A stretch of 37,197 bases of DNA from Roseburia hominis (lineage in GTDB: Bacteria > Bacillota > Clostridia > Lachnospirales > Lachnospiraceae). Every line of letters begins with the position of its first letter. Positions within the stretch are counted from its first letter, which is position 1. Positions 26,500-35,130 of this stretch are shown here, piece by piece. The notes beneath the pieces were generated by a model. It made no database searches. It was not told the DNA's origin and saw only the letters and a program-made list of their open reading frames with translations. A program made the translations under genes and the position numbers. The DNA is taken from positions 1 through 37,197 of the forward strand of contig JAETOE010000034.1 of the NCBI GenBank assembly GCA_021771815.1. Direction: 5' to 3'.

Positions 26500-28194
26500 A
26501 TGTTACAAAGTCTACATGTTAAAAACCTGGCGCTGATCGACGAGGCGGAGGTGGATTTTACCGGAGGACTCAATATACTGTCCGGCGAAACCGGAGCGGG
26601 TAAATCCATTATCATAGGCTCGATCAATCTGGCGCTTGGAGAGAAGATTCAAAAAGAAATGCTCCGCGAGAACAAGGAGACCGGAGAATTGGAAACGGCG
26701 CTTGTAGAACTGCTGTTTGTGGTGGAGGATGCGCGTGCGCGCGCACAGCTTGAGGCGCTTGAGGTCTATCCGGAAAACGACGAGGTCATCCTAAGCCGGC
26801 GCATTGTAAACGGACGCGGCGCAGCGCGCGTGAACGGGGAGAGCGTTCCGGCGTCGCGCATCAAAGAAATTGCCGCGGTATTAATCGACATTCACGGGCA
26901 GCACGAGCACCAATCCCTTTTGTCGAAGAAGAAGCACCTTGAGATTCTCGACGATTTCGCGGGGGAAGCGCTCGCGAAAGAAAAGAGCGCGCTTGCCGGG
27001 ACATACCACAGCTACCGGAAGCTTCTGGAAGAGGAGAGCCGGGCGGATGTGGACACGAAAGAGCGGGAGCGGGAGATTTCCCTTCTTGAGTATGAAGTTA
27101 AGGAGATCGAGGAAGCTGCCTTAAGGGAGGGCGAGGACGAGGAGCTTGAGAGCGACTACCGCAGGTTTTCGAACGGTCAGAAGATCGTTGAGGCGGTAAA
27201 CGCCGCATACGGGAACACCGGAGGGGCGGAGGGAGCGTCGGAGCTTGTCGGCAGGGCCGTAAGGGAGATTTCTTCCGTCGCTTCTTACGACGACCGTCTT
27301 TCGAATCTGGAACAGCAGCTTCTCGAAATCGACGGGCTTTTAAATGATTTTAACCGTGAAATCGCGGATTATGCGGAGAGCATGGAGTTCGACGAGGAGA
27401 CATTCTACGAGGTCGAGAGACGTCTGGATACGGTCAATCATCTGAAGGATAAGTACGGCGATACGATTCCGAAGGTACTCGCGGCGCTCGATGAAAAGCG
27501 GGAGCGGCTCATGAAGCTGTGCGATTACGACAGTTATCTGGAAGGGCTGCGCGCGGATATGAAAAAGACAAAAGCAACGTTGGATAAGCAGTGCAAGACG
27601 GTGTCGGATATCAGGAAGGAAGCGGCGGGACGGCTTACGGAGGCGGTGACGGCGGCATTAAAGGATCTCAATTTTCTGGATGTGCGCTTTACGATGGAAT
27701 TTGAGCGCACAGCGGATTATACGGCGAACGGTTATGATGACGCGGGGTTTTTCATTTCCACGAACCCGGGCGAGCCGTTAAAACCGCTCGGAAAGGTAGC
27801 GTCCGGCGGCGAGCTTTCCCGTATTATGCTGGGAATCAAGACGGTATTAGCTGACGAGGACGCTGTTGAGACGCTGATTTTTGATGAGATCGACAGCGGG
27901 ATCAGCGGAAGGACGGCGCAGATGGTATCCGAGAAGATGAATGTGCTCGGGAGAAATCACCAGATCATCTGTATCACGCATCTGCCGCAGATCGCTGCAA
28001 TGGCGGATTCCCATTATCTCATTCAGAAATCCGTACAGAACCAGGCGACGGTTTCCACGATTGAACGGTTGGGAGCAGAGCAGAGCATCGAGGAACTTGC
28101 GCGTATGTTAGGCGGCGTCGAGATCACGGAGACGGTGCGAAAGAGCGCAAAGGAGATGCGTGAGCTTGCAGAGAGCAAAAAGCGGGGAAGATGA
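26500..28194 (+). CDS. recN: DNA repair protein RecN
   Basis: RecN is an SMC-like ATPase acting at double-strand breaks. The 564-residue protein has Walker A GETGAGKS (29-36) in an N-terminal ATPase half, and the family segment IDIHGQHEHQSLL. Long coiled-coil arms (about 160-390) are rich in Glu, Arg and Lys. The C-terminal ATPase half has the signature VASGGELSRIMLGIK, Walker B TLIFDEIDSGISG and QIICITHLPQIA. Length is normal. AAAGGTGA lies before the ATG. RecN is SOS-controlled in many bacteria, but I find no LexA box between argR and recN here. Confidence 0.97.
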   Translation: MLQSLHVKNLALIDEAEVDFTGGLNILSGETGAGKSIIIGSINLALGEKIQKEMLRENKETGELETALVELLFVVEDARARAQLEALEVYPENDEVILSRRIVNGRGAARVNGESVPASRIKEIAAVLIDIHGQHEHQSLLSKKKHLEILDDFAGEALAKEKSALAGTYHSYRKLLEEESRADVDTKEREREISLLEYEVKEIEEAALREGEDEELESDYRRFSNGQKIVEAVNAAYGNTGGAEGASELVGRAVREISSVASYDDRLSNLEQQLLEIDGLLNDFNREIADYAESMEFDEETFYEVERRLDTVNHLKDKYGDTIPKVLAALDEKRERLMKLCDYDSYLEGLRADMKKTKATLDKQCKTVSDIRKEAAGRLTEAVTAALKDLNFLDVRFTMEFERTADYTANGYDDAGFFISTNPGEPLKPLGKVASGGELSRIMLGIKTVLADEDAVETLIFDEIDSGISGRTAQMVSEKMNVLGRNHQIICITHLPQIAAMADSHYLIQKSVQNQATVSTIERLGAEQSIEELARMLGGVEITETVRKSAKEMRELAESKKRGR

Positions 28195-28260
28195 TGCTCT
28201 AAGAGGCATAAAATCAAAAGAAGTGCTATAGTTACGTTTGAAAAGTAAAAATATCCATAT

Positions 28261-28310
28261 AATAAGGGAAGATGCGAAGCAGGATCGTTTCGTATCTTCC
28301 CTTATTTTTG
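28261..28310 (+). terminator. Rho-independent terminator after recN
   Basis: AATAAGGGAAGATGCGAA (28261-28278) pairs with 28289-28306 (TTCGTATCTTCCCTTATT) with one G-U pair across a ten-base loop, followed by T residues. It separates the housekeeping operon from spoIVB. The TATAAT at 28258-28263 overlaps its base and lacks a -35 at normal spacing. Confidence 0.9.
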
Positions 28311-28360
28311 TCCGTGCGGCTACGCCACGGTGAATCAGAAAATGGCAGTAAGGAGTTCAT

Positions 28361-29581
28361 ATGAAGCACAAATTTTACGCAGTGATACAGCAGATGACAT
28401 GGATTGGATATTTTCTTGTGGCGGTATTCGCCGTAAAGACTTTCGACCAGGCGATACCGGATCAAATGTACATTGAACAGGGGGAAGACGTGTCCTATGA
28501 TTTTCATGTTCCGGTCTCCGTTGCGCTTGCAGAAGACAGCGAGGAGACTTCCTACAGCTTCAGCGCACAGCAGAAATTTTACCGAAACCCGTCCTACACG
28601 GTGACCTGTAAGCTGTTCGGTATTTTTCCGGTCAAGGATGTGGAAGTCACGCTTGTGGATAAACAGGAGGTGCACGCAAGCGGAGAGCCGATTGGCATAT
28701 ATGTGCGGACTCAGGGGGTTCTGGTGCTTGGAACTGCGAACGTCCGCGATGAGAGCGGGAATGAATGCAGACCCGCGCAGAATCTTGTCAGGGGCGGAGA
28801 CTACATTGTGAGCGTCAACGGAGAATCCGTGTATGAGAAAGAAGAACTGATGGAAAAAATCGACGCGTACGGACAGAACAGGGAAATTATAGGGATCGAG
28901 AGGAACGGTGAGTATGTCGAGGTATCTATGAACCCGGTAAAGGGTCAGGAAGGGCGTTATCTGCTCGGAATCTGGGTCAGGGACGATATCGCGGGGGTCG
29001 GCACGCTCACATATTATAAAGACGACGGAACGTTCGGCGCGTTGGGACATGCAGTCAGCGACGGTGATACGGGTACGCAGATGAGCCTGTCGGAGGGCTA
29101 TATTTATCAGGCGGATATTGTCGGAATCAAAAAGGGGGAGAGCGGGAGCCCGGGCGAGATTTCCGGCGTTATAGATTACGGCAGGGAGCATTGTCTCGGA
29201 CGGATCACGGAGAATACACCGCTTGGCATCCGGGGGAAGCTTGAGGCAGGAGCGAACGCCATGGATGAGGGGAGCTTGTATCCGGTATGCTACAAACAGG
29301 ATATACGCCTTGGAACCGCCTATATTGTCTCGTCCGTATCAGGGGAGAGCAGGCAGTATGAGATTCAGATCGAAAGCCTTGATTACAGCGGAAATGAAGA
29401 GAATAAAGGAATCATGTTCAAGGTTACGGATCCAAAGCTTCTTTCACTTACCGGGGGAATCGTGCAGGGGATGAGCGGCAGCCCGATCATTCAGGACGGT
29501 AAGATCATCGGTGCGGTCACGCATGTTTTTGTGTCGGATGCGTCGATGGGCTATGGTATTTTTATAGAGAAGATGATATAA
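28361..29581 (+). CDS. spoIVB: SpoIVB serine peptidase, sporulation signal protease
   Basis: SpoIVB is secreted from the forespore and cleaves SpoIVFA to trigger pro-sigma-K processing. The 406-residue protein has an N-terminal membrane segment (about 13-28, TWIGYFLVAVFAVKTF) and a PDZ domain (about 105-195) with LVRGGDYIVSVNGESV. The S55-type peptidase domain contains the catalytic histidine H230 in GALGHAVSD, an aspartate D357 in KVTDPKL and the serine S372 in GMSGSPIIQDG. The segment TPLGIRGKL is also typical. The triad assignment follows the Bacillus enzyme. Length is close to the family norm. AAGGAG lies just before the ATG. No clear sigma-F or sigma-G promoter could be found between the terminator and the start. 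spo0A follows, as in nearly all spore formers. Confidence 0.96.
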   Translation: MKHKFYAVIQQMTWIGYFLVAVFAVKTFDQAIPDQMYIEQGEDVSYDFHVPVSVALAEDSEETSYSFSAQQKFYRNPSYTVTCKLFGIFPVKDVEVTLVDKQEVHASGEPIGIYVRTQGVLVLGTANVRDESGNECRPAQNLVRGGDYIVSVNGESVYEKEELMEKIDAYGQNREIIGIERNGEYVEVSMNPVKGQEGRYLLGIWVRDDIAGVGTLTYYKDDGTFGALGHAVSDGDTGTQMSLSEGYIYQADIVGIKKGESGSPGEISGVIDYGREHCLGRITENTPLGIRGKLEAGANAMDEGSLYPVCYKQDIRLGTAYIVSSVSGESRQYEIQIESLDYSGNEENKGIMFKVTDPKLLSLTGGIVQGMSGSPIIQDGKIIGAVTHVFVSDASMGYGIFIEKMI

Positions 29582-29632
29582 TGAGCGCAAGCGAGTCAAC
29601 GTGCTTGTATGATTGACGAGCGGCGAATGATG

Positions 29633-29662
29633 ATCATGTGCCGTTTTTGCACATGATATAAT
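29633..29662 (+). promoter_or_regulatory. spo0A promoter candidate overlapping an inverted repeat
   Basis: TG-A-TATAAT (29654-29662) is an extended -10. A perfect nine-base inverted repeat, ATCATGTGC (29633-29641) and GCACATGAT (29649-29657), covers the spacer and enters the -10, so a protein or hairpin there could block initiation. No good -35 is present and I could not find a sigma-H type promoter. Confidence 0.5.
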
Positions 29663-29703
29663 ACGCGCAGGAGAGCGGGGAAACTTTCAGGTTGACGACG
29701 CGC

Positions 29704-29713
29704 TTCGACAAAA
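29704..29713 (-). promoter_or_regulatory. 0A box upstream of spo0A
   Basis: TTCGACAAAA reads TTTTGTCGAA on the minus strand, a full match to the extended 0A box with core TGNCGAA. It lies about 61 bases before the spo0A start and downstream of the candidate -10, a position consistent with autoregulation by phosphorylated Spo0A. Confidence 0.7.
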
Positions 29714-29774
29714 TATCGGAAGGTGAAATCAGTATTATCATGTAGCAAAGAGTTTTGTCACAGGAGGGGCGAAT

Positions 29775-30572
29775 ATGGAAAAACTGAATGTTGCGATAGC
29801 GGATGATAATGAGAGAATGTTACGATTATTAGGGGATATTATCGAAAGTGATGATGATCTTAATGTGATAGGCGTTGCCAGAGATGGCGAGGAAGCATAC
29901 AATGTGATAAAGACGAAGGAGCCGGATGTCGTACTTTTGGATATCGTTATGCCGAAGTTAGACGGGCTTGGCGTGCTTGACCGGGTGAACAATGATACGA
30001 CGATCAAGAAGCACCCGACCTTTATCATGATAAGTGCCATCGGGCAGGAAAAGATTACGGAGGATGCGTTCAACCGGGGTGCAGATTATTACATCATGAA
30101 GCCGTTTGACAACGATATGGTCTTAAACCGTATCAAGAACATAAAGAGCAGCGCGGGAAGCCGCAGTACGGAAGTGCGCAAGGTCAATGCATATGAGAAG
30201 GCGAAGGATTTAAGCGAACGCAATCTCGAGGCGGATGTGACCGAGATTATTCATGAGATCGGCGTGCCGGCACATATCAAGGGCTACCAGTATCTGCGCG
30301 ATGCCATCGTCATGTCCGTCAATGACATGGACATGCTCAACTCCATCACAAAGATACTCTATCCGACGATCGCGAAGAAATATCAGACCACGTCGAGCCG
30401 CGTGGAGCGCGCAATTCGCCATGCGATCGAGGTCGCATGGAGCAGGGGTAAGATGGACACAATCGACGAGATGTTCGGCTATACGATTCACAACGGCAAA
30501 GGCAAGCCGACGAACTCAGAGTTTATTGCGCTGATTACAGACCGCATTCGATTGGAATATAAGATGCATTAA
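29775..30572 (+). CDS. spo0A: Sporulation master regulator Spo0A
   Basis: Spo0A is the phosphorylated transcription factor that commits the cell to sporulation. The 265-residue protein has a receiver domain (1-125) with acidic residues D10 and D11, phospho-acceptor D56 in [13 protein letters not shown], and a K in YYIMKPF. The Spo0A-specific DNA-binding domain (about 150-265) has [38 protein letters not shown] and the terminal [17 protein letters not shown]. Length is normal. AGGAGGGG lies seven bases before the ATG. A 0A box upstream suggests autocontrol. Together with spoIVB it shows the host is a spore former or has a sporulating ancestor. Confidence 0.98.
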   Translation: MEKLNVAIADDNERMLRLLGDIIESDDDLNVIGVARDGEEAYNVIKTKEPDVVLLDIVMPKLDGLGVLDRVNNDTTIKKHPTFIMISAIGQEKITEDAFNRGADYYIMKPFDNDMVLNRIKNIKSSAGSRSTEVRKVNAYEKAKDLSERNLEADVTEIIHEIGVPAHIKGYQYLRDAIVMSVNDMDMLNSITKILYPTIAKKYQTTSSRVERAIRHAIEVAWSRGKMDTIDEMFGYTIHNGKGKPTNSEFIALITDRIRLEYKMH

Positions 30573-30575
30573 TAC

Positions 30576-30604
30576 TTTTCAGAATATCAAAAAGGAGTTA
30601 TAAT
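30576..30604 (+). promoter_or_regulatory. Promoter candidate for glgA
   Basis: TTTTCA (30576-30581) and TATAAT (30599-30604) are separated by 17 bases. The -35 is weak. The leader to glgA would be about 70 bases. Confidence 0.5.
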
Positions 30605-30683
30605 ATATCTAGGATCGAGAGGATTTTGACAGGGGTTTTATCAGAACCGATGGCAATCATTCTAAGGCTTGGAGGGTTATAAC

Positions 30684-32147
30684 ATGATGAAAGTATTATT
30701 TGCTGCTTCGGAAGCTGTACCTTTTATTAAGACCGGAGGACTTGCAGATGTGGCAGGGTCACTGCCAAGATACTTTGACACGGAGAAGTACGATGTTCGT
30801 ATCATCCTGCCAAAGTATATCTGTATGGACGAACGGTGGAAGGGACAGCTTCATTTTTTGTGTCATTTTTATGTTCATCTGAGTTGGAGAAGGCAGTATG
30901 TAGGGATTTTCGAGACAAAGCAGGACGGCATCACCTACTATTTCGTGGACAATGAATTCTATTTCGCAGGGGATAAGCCGTACAACAACATTTATGAGGA
31001 TGTGGAGAAGTTCGCATTCTTCTCCAAAGCGGTCATTGAGGCGATTCCGTATCTTGATTTTTTCCCGGATGTGATACACTGCCATGACTGGCAGACCGGG
31101 TTGATTCCGGTATTTTTACGCACGCTCTACGGCGACGAGAAGTGCTATTCCGATATCCGCACTGTATTTTCCATCCATAACCTCAAGTTCCAGGGAAGAT
31201 GGCGGCTGCCCGCAGTTATGGATATTACCGGGCTGCCGGAGCAGATCTTTACGGCGGATAAGCTTGAATCCTATGGGGAAGCGAATTACTTAAAGGGCGG
31301 CGTGGTCTATGCGGATGCAATTACGACAGTAAGCCCGACATATGCGAAGGAGATCCTGACGCCCGAGGGCGGCGAGGGCTTAGACGGACTGATGTATGCG
31401 CGCAGGAACCGTCTGTACGGCATTTTAAACGGGATCGACTATAAAGAGTATGACCCGATGACAGATTTGTATCTGTCGAACCATTACAATGAGATGAACC
31501 ACACCGAGGGCAAGGCGCTTAATAAGGCAAAGCTGCAGAAGGATCTGGGGCTTCCTGTGGAGAAGGATGTATTTTTACTCGGTATGGTATCGCGCATGAC
31601 CGATCAGAAGGGTTTTGATTTGATTGCATATGTCATGGACGAGCTGATGAACACGGAACGTCTGCAGTTCGTGGTCGCGGGAACCGGTGAGGCGAAGTAT
31701 GAGCAGATGCTCAGTTATTTTGCGGGGAAATATCCGGATAAAATGCATGTGACGATCGGGTACTCCGAGGAACTGGCGCACCGTATCTATGGCTCATGCG
31801 ATGCATTTCTGATGCCGTCTTTGTTTGAACCGTGCGGACTGTCGCAGCTTATGAGCCTGCGTTACGGCACGGTTCCGATCGTGCGTGAGACGGGCGGACT
31901 TAAGGATACGGTGGAAGCGTACAATGAATATGAGCACACGGGAACAGGCTTCTCATTCGCCAATTACAACGCGCATGAGATGCTCGATGCGTTGCGCTAT
32001 GCCGTGCGGGTGTACGGCACCGACAGAAAGTCATGGAACGACATGATCGTCCGTGGTATGCAGAAGGATTTCTCGTGGGAAAAATCGGCGCGGGAATACC
32101 AGGAGCTGTATCATACGGTCGTGTCGGAAACAGGAAGATGCAGATAG
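30684..32147 (+). CDS. glgA: Glycogen synthase (ADP-glucose)
   Basis: GlgA extends alpha-1,4-glucan chains from ADP-glucose. The 487-residue GT5 enzyme has the donor-binding KTGGLADVAGSLP at 16-28, and VIHCHDWQTGLIP, FSIHNLKFQG and ILNGIDYKEYDP. The C-terminal half has GMVSRMTDQKGFDLI and the retaining-transferase segment MPSLFEPCGLSQL followed by GTVPIVRETGGLKDTV. Length is normal. The start at 30684 has GGAGGG seven bases upstream; a TTG at 30669 overlaps that site. No other glg genes are in the window. It ends four bases from the convergent DUF5688 gene. Confidence 0.96.
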   Translation: MMKVLFAASEAVPFIKTGGLADVAGSLPRYFDTEKYDVRIILPKYICMDERWKGQLHFLCHFYVHLSWRRQYVGIFETKQDGITYYFVDNEFYFAGDKPYNNIYEDVEKFAFFSKAVIEAIPYLDFFPDVIHCHDWQTGLIPVFLRTLYGDEKCYSDIRTVFSIHNLKFQGRWRLPAVMDITGLPEQIFTADKLESYGEANYLKGGVVYADAITTVSPTYAKEILTPEGGEGLDGLMYARRNRLYGILNGIDYKEYDPMTDLYLSNHYNEMNHTEGKALNKAKLQKDLGLPVEKDVFLLGMVSRMTDQKGFDLIAYVMDELMNTERLQFVVAGTGEAKYEQMLSYFAGKYPDKMHVTIGYSEELAHRIYGSCDAFLMPSLFEPCGLSQLMSLRYGTVPIVRETGGLKDTVEAYNEYEHTGTGFSFANYNAHEMLDALRYAVRVYGTDRKSWNDMIVRGMQKDFSWEKSAREYQELYHTVVSETGRCR

Positions 32148-32151
32148 GCGG

Positions 32152-33048
32152 TCACATTGTGATCTGACCGTCCTCTCTGGAAAAATAATATACGTGATCG
32201 GATAAGATTTCCTCCCGGGATAACTGGGAGGAATTTACGTCCTGCACCATAGAGGAGAGTTCCATGCCTGTGGCGCGGTTGTCTGCGGGGATAAGGAGCA
32301 CCTCATGCACGCTGCTTGGGAGAATGTAGAAGTCGCATTCGAGACGGTTGGCGAAGTTCTGCAGCAGATTGTCGTAGAGAATGCAGGAAGAGCCGTAGAG
32401 CTTCTGCTGATTCGAGAGGACGTACATTTGGCAGCATGTGTCCTTTTCTGCGCTTAGGGAGAAGGCTTCCTCCTCCGGGAAAAGCCCGTGCAGCACCTCT
32501 GTCATATTGCGGAGATCATAGTGCATGAGACGCGGGGTGTTCTGCATAGCGAGCGCGTAGAGATCGTCTTTTGTGATGTTCCAGTAGGGAAGGTGGCGGT
32601 TGTGGATGAGAATCGTGGCGTTGCCGCAGGGACCGGAGTTCAAAAGGCAGTGAAAGACGACGGCGAGGTCTAAGAAGCGGTAATGCGGGACGACAGAGAG
32701 CAGTTTGCGGTTGCGTTCGTAATTTACAAGCTTTAGGATGATGCGGGATTTCACCTTGTCGTAGTCGGTAAAGAAGCTGATGTCGATGTGCCCGCTGTGG
32801 CTGTTCTTGCGGTAGGTCGCCAGAATGTCGGATAATATGGCGTCAAATGGCTTGCTAAGCTCATATTGGCGGTAATAATAGTCCAGATAGATGGTAGGCG
32901 AGAGGTTGTCTCCGGGTGAAAGAATCGTCAATCCGTCGAGGTGTGTGTCGTTGTTCTTGAGAATGTCCGAAACGGCGATGGTTGCGTCGGAGCCGAGCTG
33001 ACTTTTCAGCCCGGATACGATTTGCTGCTTGAATTCCTGATAGTTCAT
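32152..33048 (-). CDS. DUF5688 family protein, function unknown
   Basis: The 298-residue protein matches my recollection of DUF5688, a family of Lachnospiraceae and relatives with no known role. Recognisable segments are MNYQEFKQQI, NLSPTIYLDYYY, VNYERNRKLLSVVPHYRFLDLAVVF, MYVLSNQQKLYGSSCILY, FYILPSSVHEVLLIP and the terminal SDHVYYFSRED. There is no signal peptide or membrane helix, so it is cytoplasmic. The start at 33048 is supported by CAGGAGG seven bases upstream; a longer form back to 33147 would translate a repetitive hairpin region and has no RBS. It is convergent with glgA and lies downstream of the pot operon on the same strand, separated by a long inverted repeat. Confidence 0.82.
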   Translation of the reverse strand: MNYQEFKQQIVSGLKSQLGSDATIAVSDILKNNDTHLDGLTILSPGDNLSPTIYLDYYYRQYELSKPFDAILSDILATYRKNSHSGHIDISFFTDYDKVKSRIILKLVNYERNRKLLSVVPHYRFLDLAVVFHCLLNSGPCGNATILIHNRHLPYWNITKDDLYALAMQNTPRLMHYDLRNMTEVLHGLFPEEEAFSLSAEKDTCCQMYVLSNQQKLYGSSCILYDNLLQNFANRLECDFYILPSSVHEVLLIPADNRATGMELSSMVQDVNSSQLSREEILSDHVYYFSREDGQITM

Positions 33049-33101
33049 ATAGCCTCCTGTGAGAAAGAAATGCGGGAGGGGAAGCGTACAGATGGGGAAG
33101 G

Positions 33102-33135
33102 GCGCAAAGAGCGCAAAGAACGCAAAGCGTTCTTT
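33102..33135 (-). repeat. CGCAAAG tandem repeats ending in a perfect hairpin
   Basis: CGCAAAG occurs at 33103, 33112 and 33121 with a nine-base period, and a fourth time at 33168. The third copy is part of a perfect inverted repeat, AAAGAACGC-AAA-GCGTTCTTT (33115-33135). These lie in the leader of the DUF5688 gene. Confidence 0.7.
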
Positions 33136-33140
33136 AAAAT

Positions 33141-33207
33141 AATCCACGCTGACGGCAAAAGGGCGGACGCAAAGCGTCTGTCACAGATCGTGCCGTCACC
33201 GTGGATT
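33141..33207 (-). terminator. Long inverted repeat, likely pot-operon terminator
   Basis: Bases 33141-33157 and 33191-33207 form 17-bp arms with one mismatch (arm AATCCACGCTGACGGCA). The 33-base loop contains its own hairpin, GACGC-AAA-GCGTC (33166-33178). On the minus strand the structure follows potD and is followed by a short ATTATTTTAA stretch. A weak terminator is likely; a mobile palindromic element is an alternative. Confidence 0.55.
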
Positions 33208-33269
33208 TAATTTAGCATAGGTTGGCTTCGAATACAACTGTGCATTATTACTAAAAATGTAAACGACCG

Positions 33270-34334
33270 TCATTCGGATTTTAAGGTTTTCCACAGATAA
33301 CTGTAGCGTTCCGTCGTGTCAATGCCGAGCTGTTTGTACACCGTACAATATTCTAAAATTTCATCGGGAGGGAAAATCGTAGGGTCATTTTTTGTCTCCT
33401 CATCGAGTGCATCCACGACCTTTTGGTTCGGTGATGCGTAGCAGACATACTCGAAATTCGCCATCGCGATGTCCCCCCGGCAGAGAAAGTCTAAGAATTT
33501 TTCCGCGTTTTCCCTGTGCGCGCAGCGCTTGGGAATAAACCAGGAATCGATCCAGAGATTCGAACCTTCCTCTGGCACGGCATAGGAGAGGTCGTCGTTC
33601 AATTCCATGGCGTAGGCGGCTTCTCCGGAATAGACAAGTGCCATCGCAGCATTTCCGGCAGCCATTTCGTCCGCAGTCTCGTCCACATAGTAGGCATAGA
33701 CGATCGGCTTTTGTTCGATCAGAAGAGCGAGCGCATCGGCAAGTTCATCCTCATCCTCCGTATTGATGTCATAGCCCGACAGCCTCAGAGCCGGGACGAA
33801 AGTATCGCGCACGGAATTCTGCATGATGATGGAATCCCGGTAGGTATCGTCCCAGAGGATATTCCAGCTTTGCGCCTCCTCCGTGGGCACCATTGTGGTG
33901 TTGTAGAGAATGCCAAGCGTACCGTAGAAATAGGGCATGGAGCAGCAGGCTTCGGGGTCGAAGACGCGGGAAGCGTCGATGATATCCGGGTTCAGATTGC
34001 CATAATTGGAAAAGCCCGAGAAGTCGATCGTGGAGACTTCCCCCTCAGAAATCAGGCGTTCTATCATGTAATCGGATGTACAGACGACGTCATAGCAGAT
34101 GGAGCCAGCCGTGAACTTGGTGTACATTTCCTCCGGGCTTTCGTATTCTTCCAGCTTGATATGGATGCCCGTCTCCTGTTCGAACTGTTCGATGACAGAC
34201 GGCTCTAAATATTTTCCGTAATTTAAAACGACGAGCGTATCTTTATCTGCATCAGCCGTATTTGAAGAGCTGCCGCAGCCGCCAAGAAAAAGAGCGGCTG
34301 CAAGAGGAAGGAAAAGAATGTGAGCTTTTTTCAT
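33270..34334 (-). CDS. potD: Spermidine/putrescine ABC transporter substrate-binding lipoprotein
   Basis: PotD captures polyamines outside the membrane and delivers them to PotBC. The 354-residue protein has a lipoprotein signal peptide with lipobox LGGC and lipidated C20, followed by a Ser/Asp-rich tether. The mature part has segments typical of the PotD/PotF family: LVVLNYGKYLEPSVIEQFEQ, YDVVCTSDYMIERL, MPYFYGTLGILYN and LWIDSWFIPKRC. The ATG at 34334 is chosen because GGAGG stands eight bases upstream; a GTG at 34343 overlaps the RBS. It is the last gene of the potABCD operon. Spermidine versus putrescine preference cannot be decided by eye. Confidence 0.94.
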   Translation of the reverse strand: MKKAHILFLPLAAALFLGGCGSSSNTADADKDTLVVLNYGKYLEPSVIEQFEQETGIHIKLEEYESPEEMYTKFTAGSICYDVVCTSDYMIERLISEGEVSTIDFSGFSNYGNLNPDIIDASRVFDPEACCSMPYFYGTLGILYNTTMVPTEEAQSWNILWDDTYRDSIIMQNSVRDTFVPALRLSGYDINTEDEDELADALALLIEQKPIVYAYYVDETADEMAAGNAAMALVYSGEAAYAMELNDDLSYAVPEEGSNLWIDSWFIPKRCAHRENAEKFLDFLCRGDIAMANFEYVCYASPNQKVVDALDEETKNDPTIFPPDEILEYCTVYKQLGIDTTERYSYLWKTLKSE

Positions 34335-34347
34335 TGGGAACACCTCC

Positions 34348-35130
34348 TTAGAAACTGCCTGCCGTCATCTGCTTATCGGAACGACGGTTCATTACGAGAA
34401 GCAGGAGAAAGGCGAACAGGAACAAAATCGTTGACAGCGCGTACAGCTCCGGGCGTATGCCCTTGCGCAGCTCGGTATAGAGCATTGTGGAGAGCGTGTT
34501 GACGCCCGCGCCCTTTGTAAAAAAGGTGATCGAAAAGTCGTCCAAAGACATCGTGACTGCCATCAGAAAGCCGGAGAAAACGCCCGGGGCAATTTCCGGC
34601 CACGTCACCTTGCAGAACGCATAGAAGGGCGAAGCGCCGAGGTCTAACGCCGCCTCGTAGGTGGAGCGGTTCGCCTGGTTCAGTTTCGGGAGCACATTTA
34701 AAATGACATATGGAATGTCAAATGTAATGTGCGCGATGAGCACGGTCACAAAGCCGAGATTCATAAATTTGACAAACAGCAGCATCAGTGAGATTCCTGT
34801 CACGATATCCGCGTTCAGGAGCGGAATATTTGTCGCGCCGAGCATGATGGAGCGGTTCCTGCGCTTCATGGCGCTGATTCCGATGGCGGCGAGCGTTCCG
34901 ATCATGGTCGAGATGACGGCTGCCGCAAGCGTGATCTGCAGCGTTGTGAAGAACGCGCGCATGATTGTCTCATCAGTAAAGCAGGAAGCGTACCATTTCA
35001 GGGTAAAGCCGCCCCATACGACTCTTGATTTCGAGTTGTTGAAGGACAGCGCGATCAGCACGAGGATCGGCAGATATAAAAACAGGAAAATGATTCCGAG
35101 ATAAACGCGCTGCGACCATTTTTTTACCAT
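34348..35130 (-). CDS. potC: Polyamine ABC transporter permease PotC
   Basis: PotC is one of two membrane permeases of the polyamine importer. The 260-residue protein has about six membrane helices, beginning YLGIIFLFLYLPILVLIALSF. It contains the family segment WGGFTLKWYASCF and the coupling-loop EAALDLGASPFYAFCKVTWP that contacts the ATPase PotA. It ends with a helix before a basic tail. Its start overlaps the end of potB by seven bases, showing translational coupling, and potD begins 13 bases after its stop. Confidence 0.95.
   Translation of the reverse strand: MVKKWSQRVYLGIIFLFLYLPILVLIALSFNNSKSRVVWGGFTLKWYASCFTDETIMRAFFTTLQITLAAAVISTMIGTLAAIGISAMKRRNRSIMLGATNIPLLNADIVTGISLMLLFVKFMNLGFVTVLIAHITFDIPYVILNVLPKLNQANRSTYEAALDLGASPFYAFCKVTWPEIAPGVFSGFLMAVTMSLDDFSITFFTKGAGVNTLSTMLYTELRKGIRPELYALSTILFLFAFLLLLVMNRRSDKQMTAGSF

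Noticed and set aside
28232-29191. Long open frame on the minus strand over spoIVB (319 codons)
   Set aside because: It is antisense to SpoIVB, crosses the terminator hairpin, and shows no recognisable domain or start signal.
29582-29774. Sigma-H promoter for spo0A
   Set aside because: AGGAGAG at 29670 recalls a sigma-H -35, but no GAAT-type -10 stands at the right distance.
33102-33128. CRISPR-like array
   Set aside because: The CGCAAAG units are only seven bases with two-base gaps; there are no spacers of normal length and no cas genes.
33049-33147. N-terminal extension of the DUF5688 protein (33 residues)
   Set aside because: It would be translated from a repeat-rich hairpin region, is Phe/Pro-rich unlike the rest, and the internal ATG at 33048 has a clear CAGGAGG.
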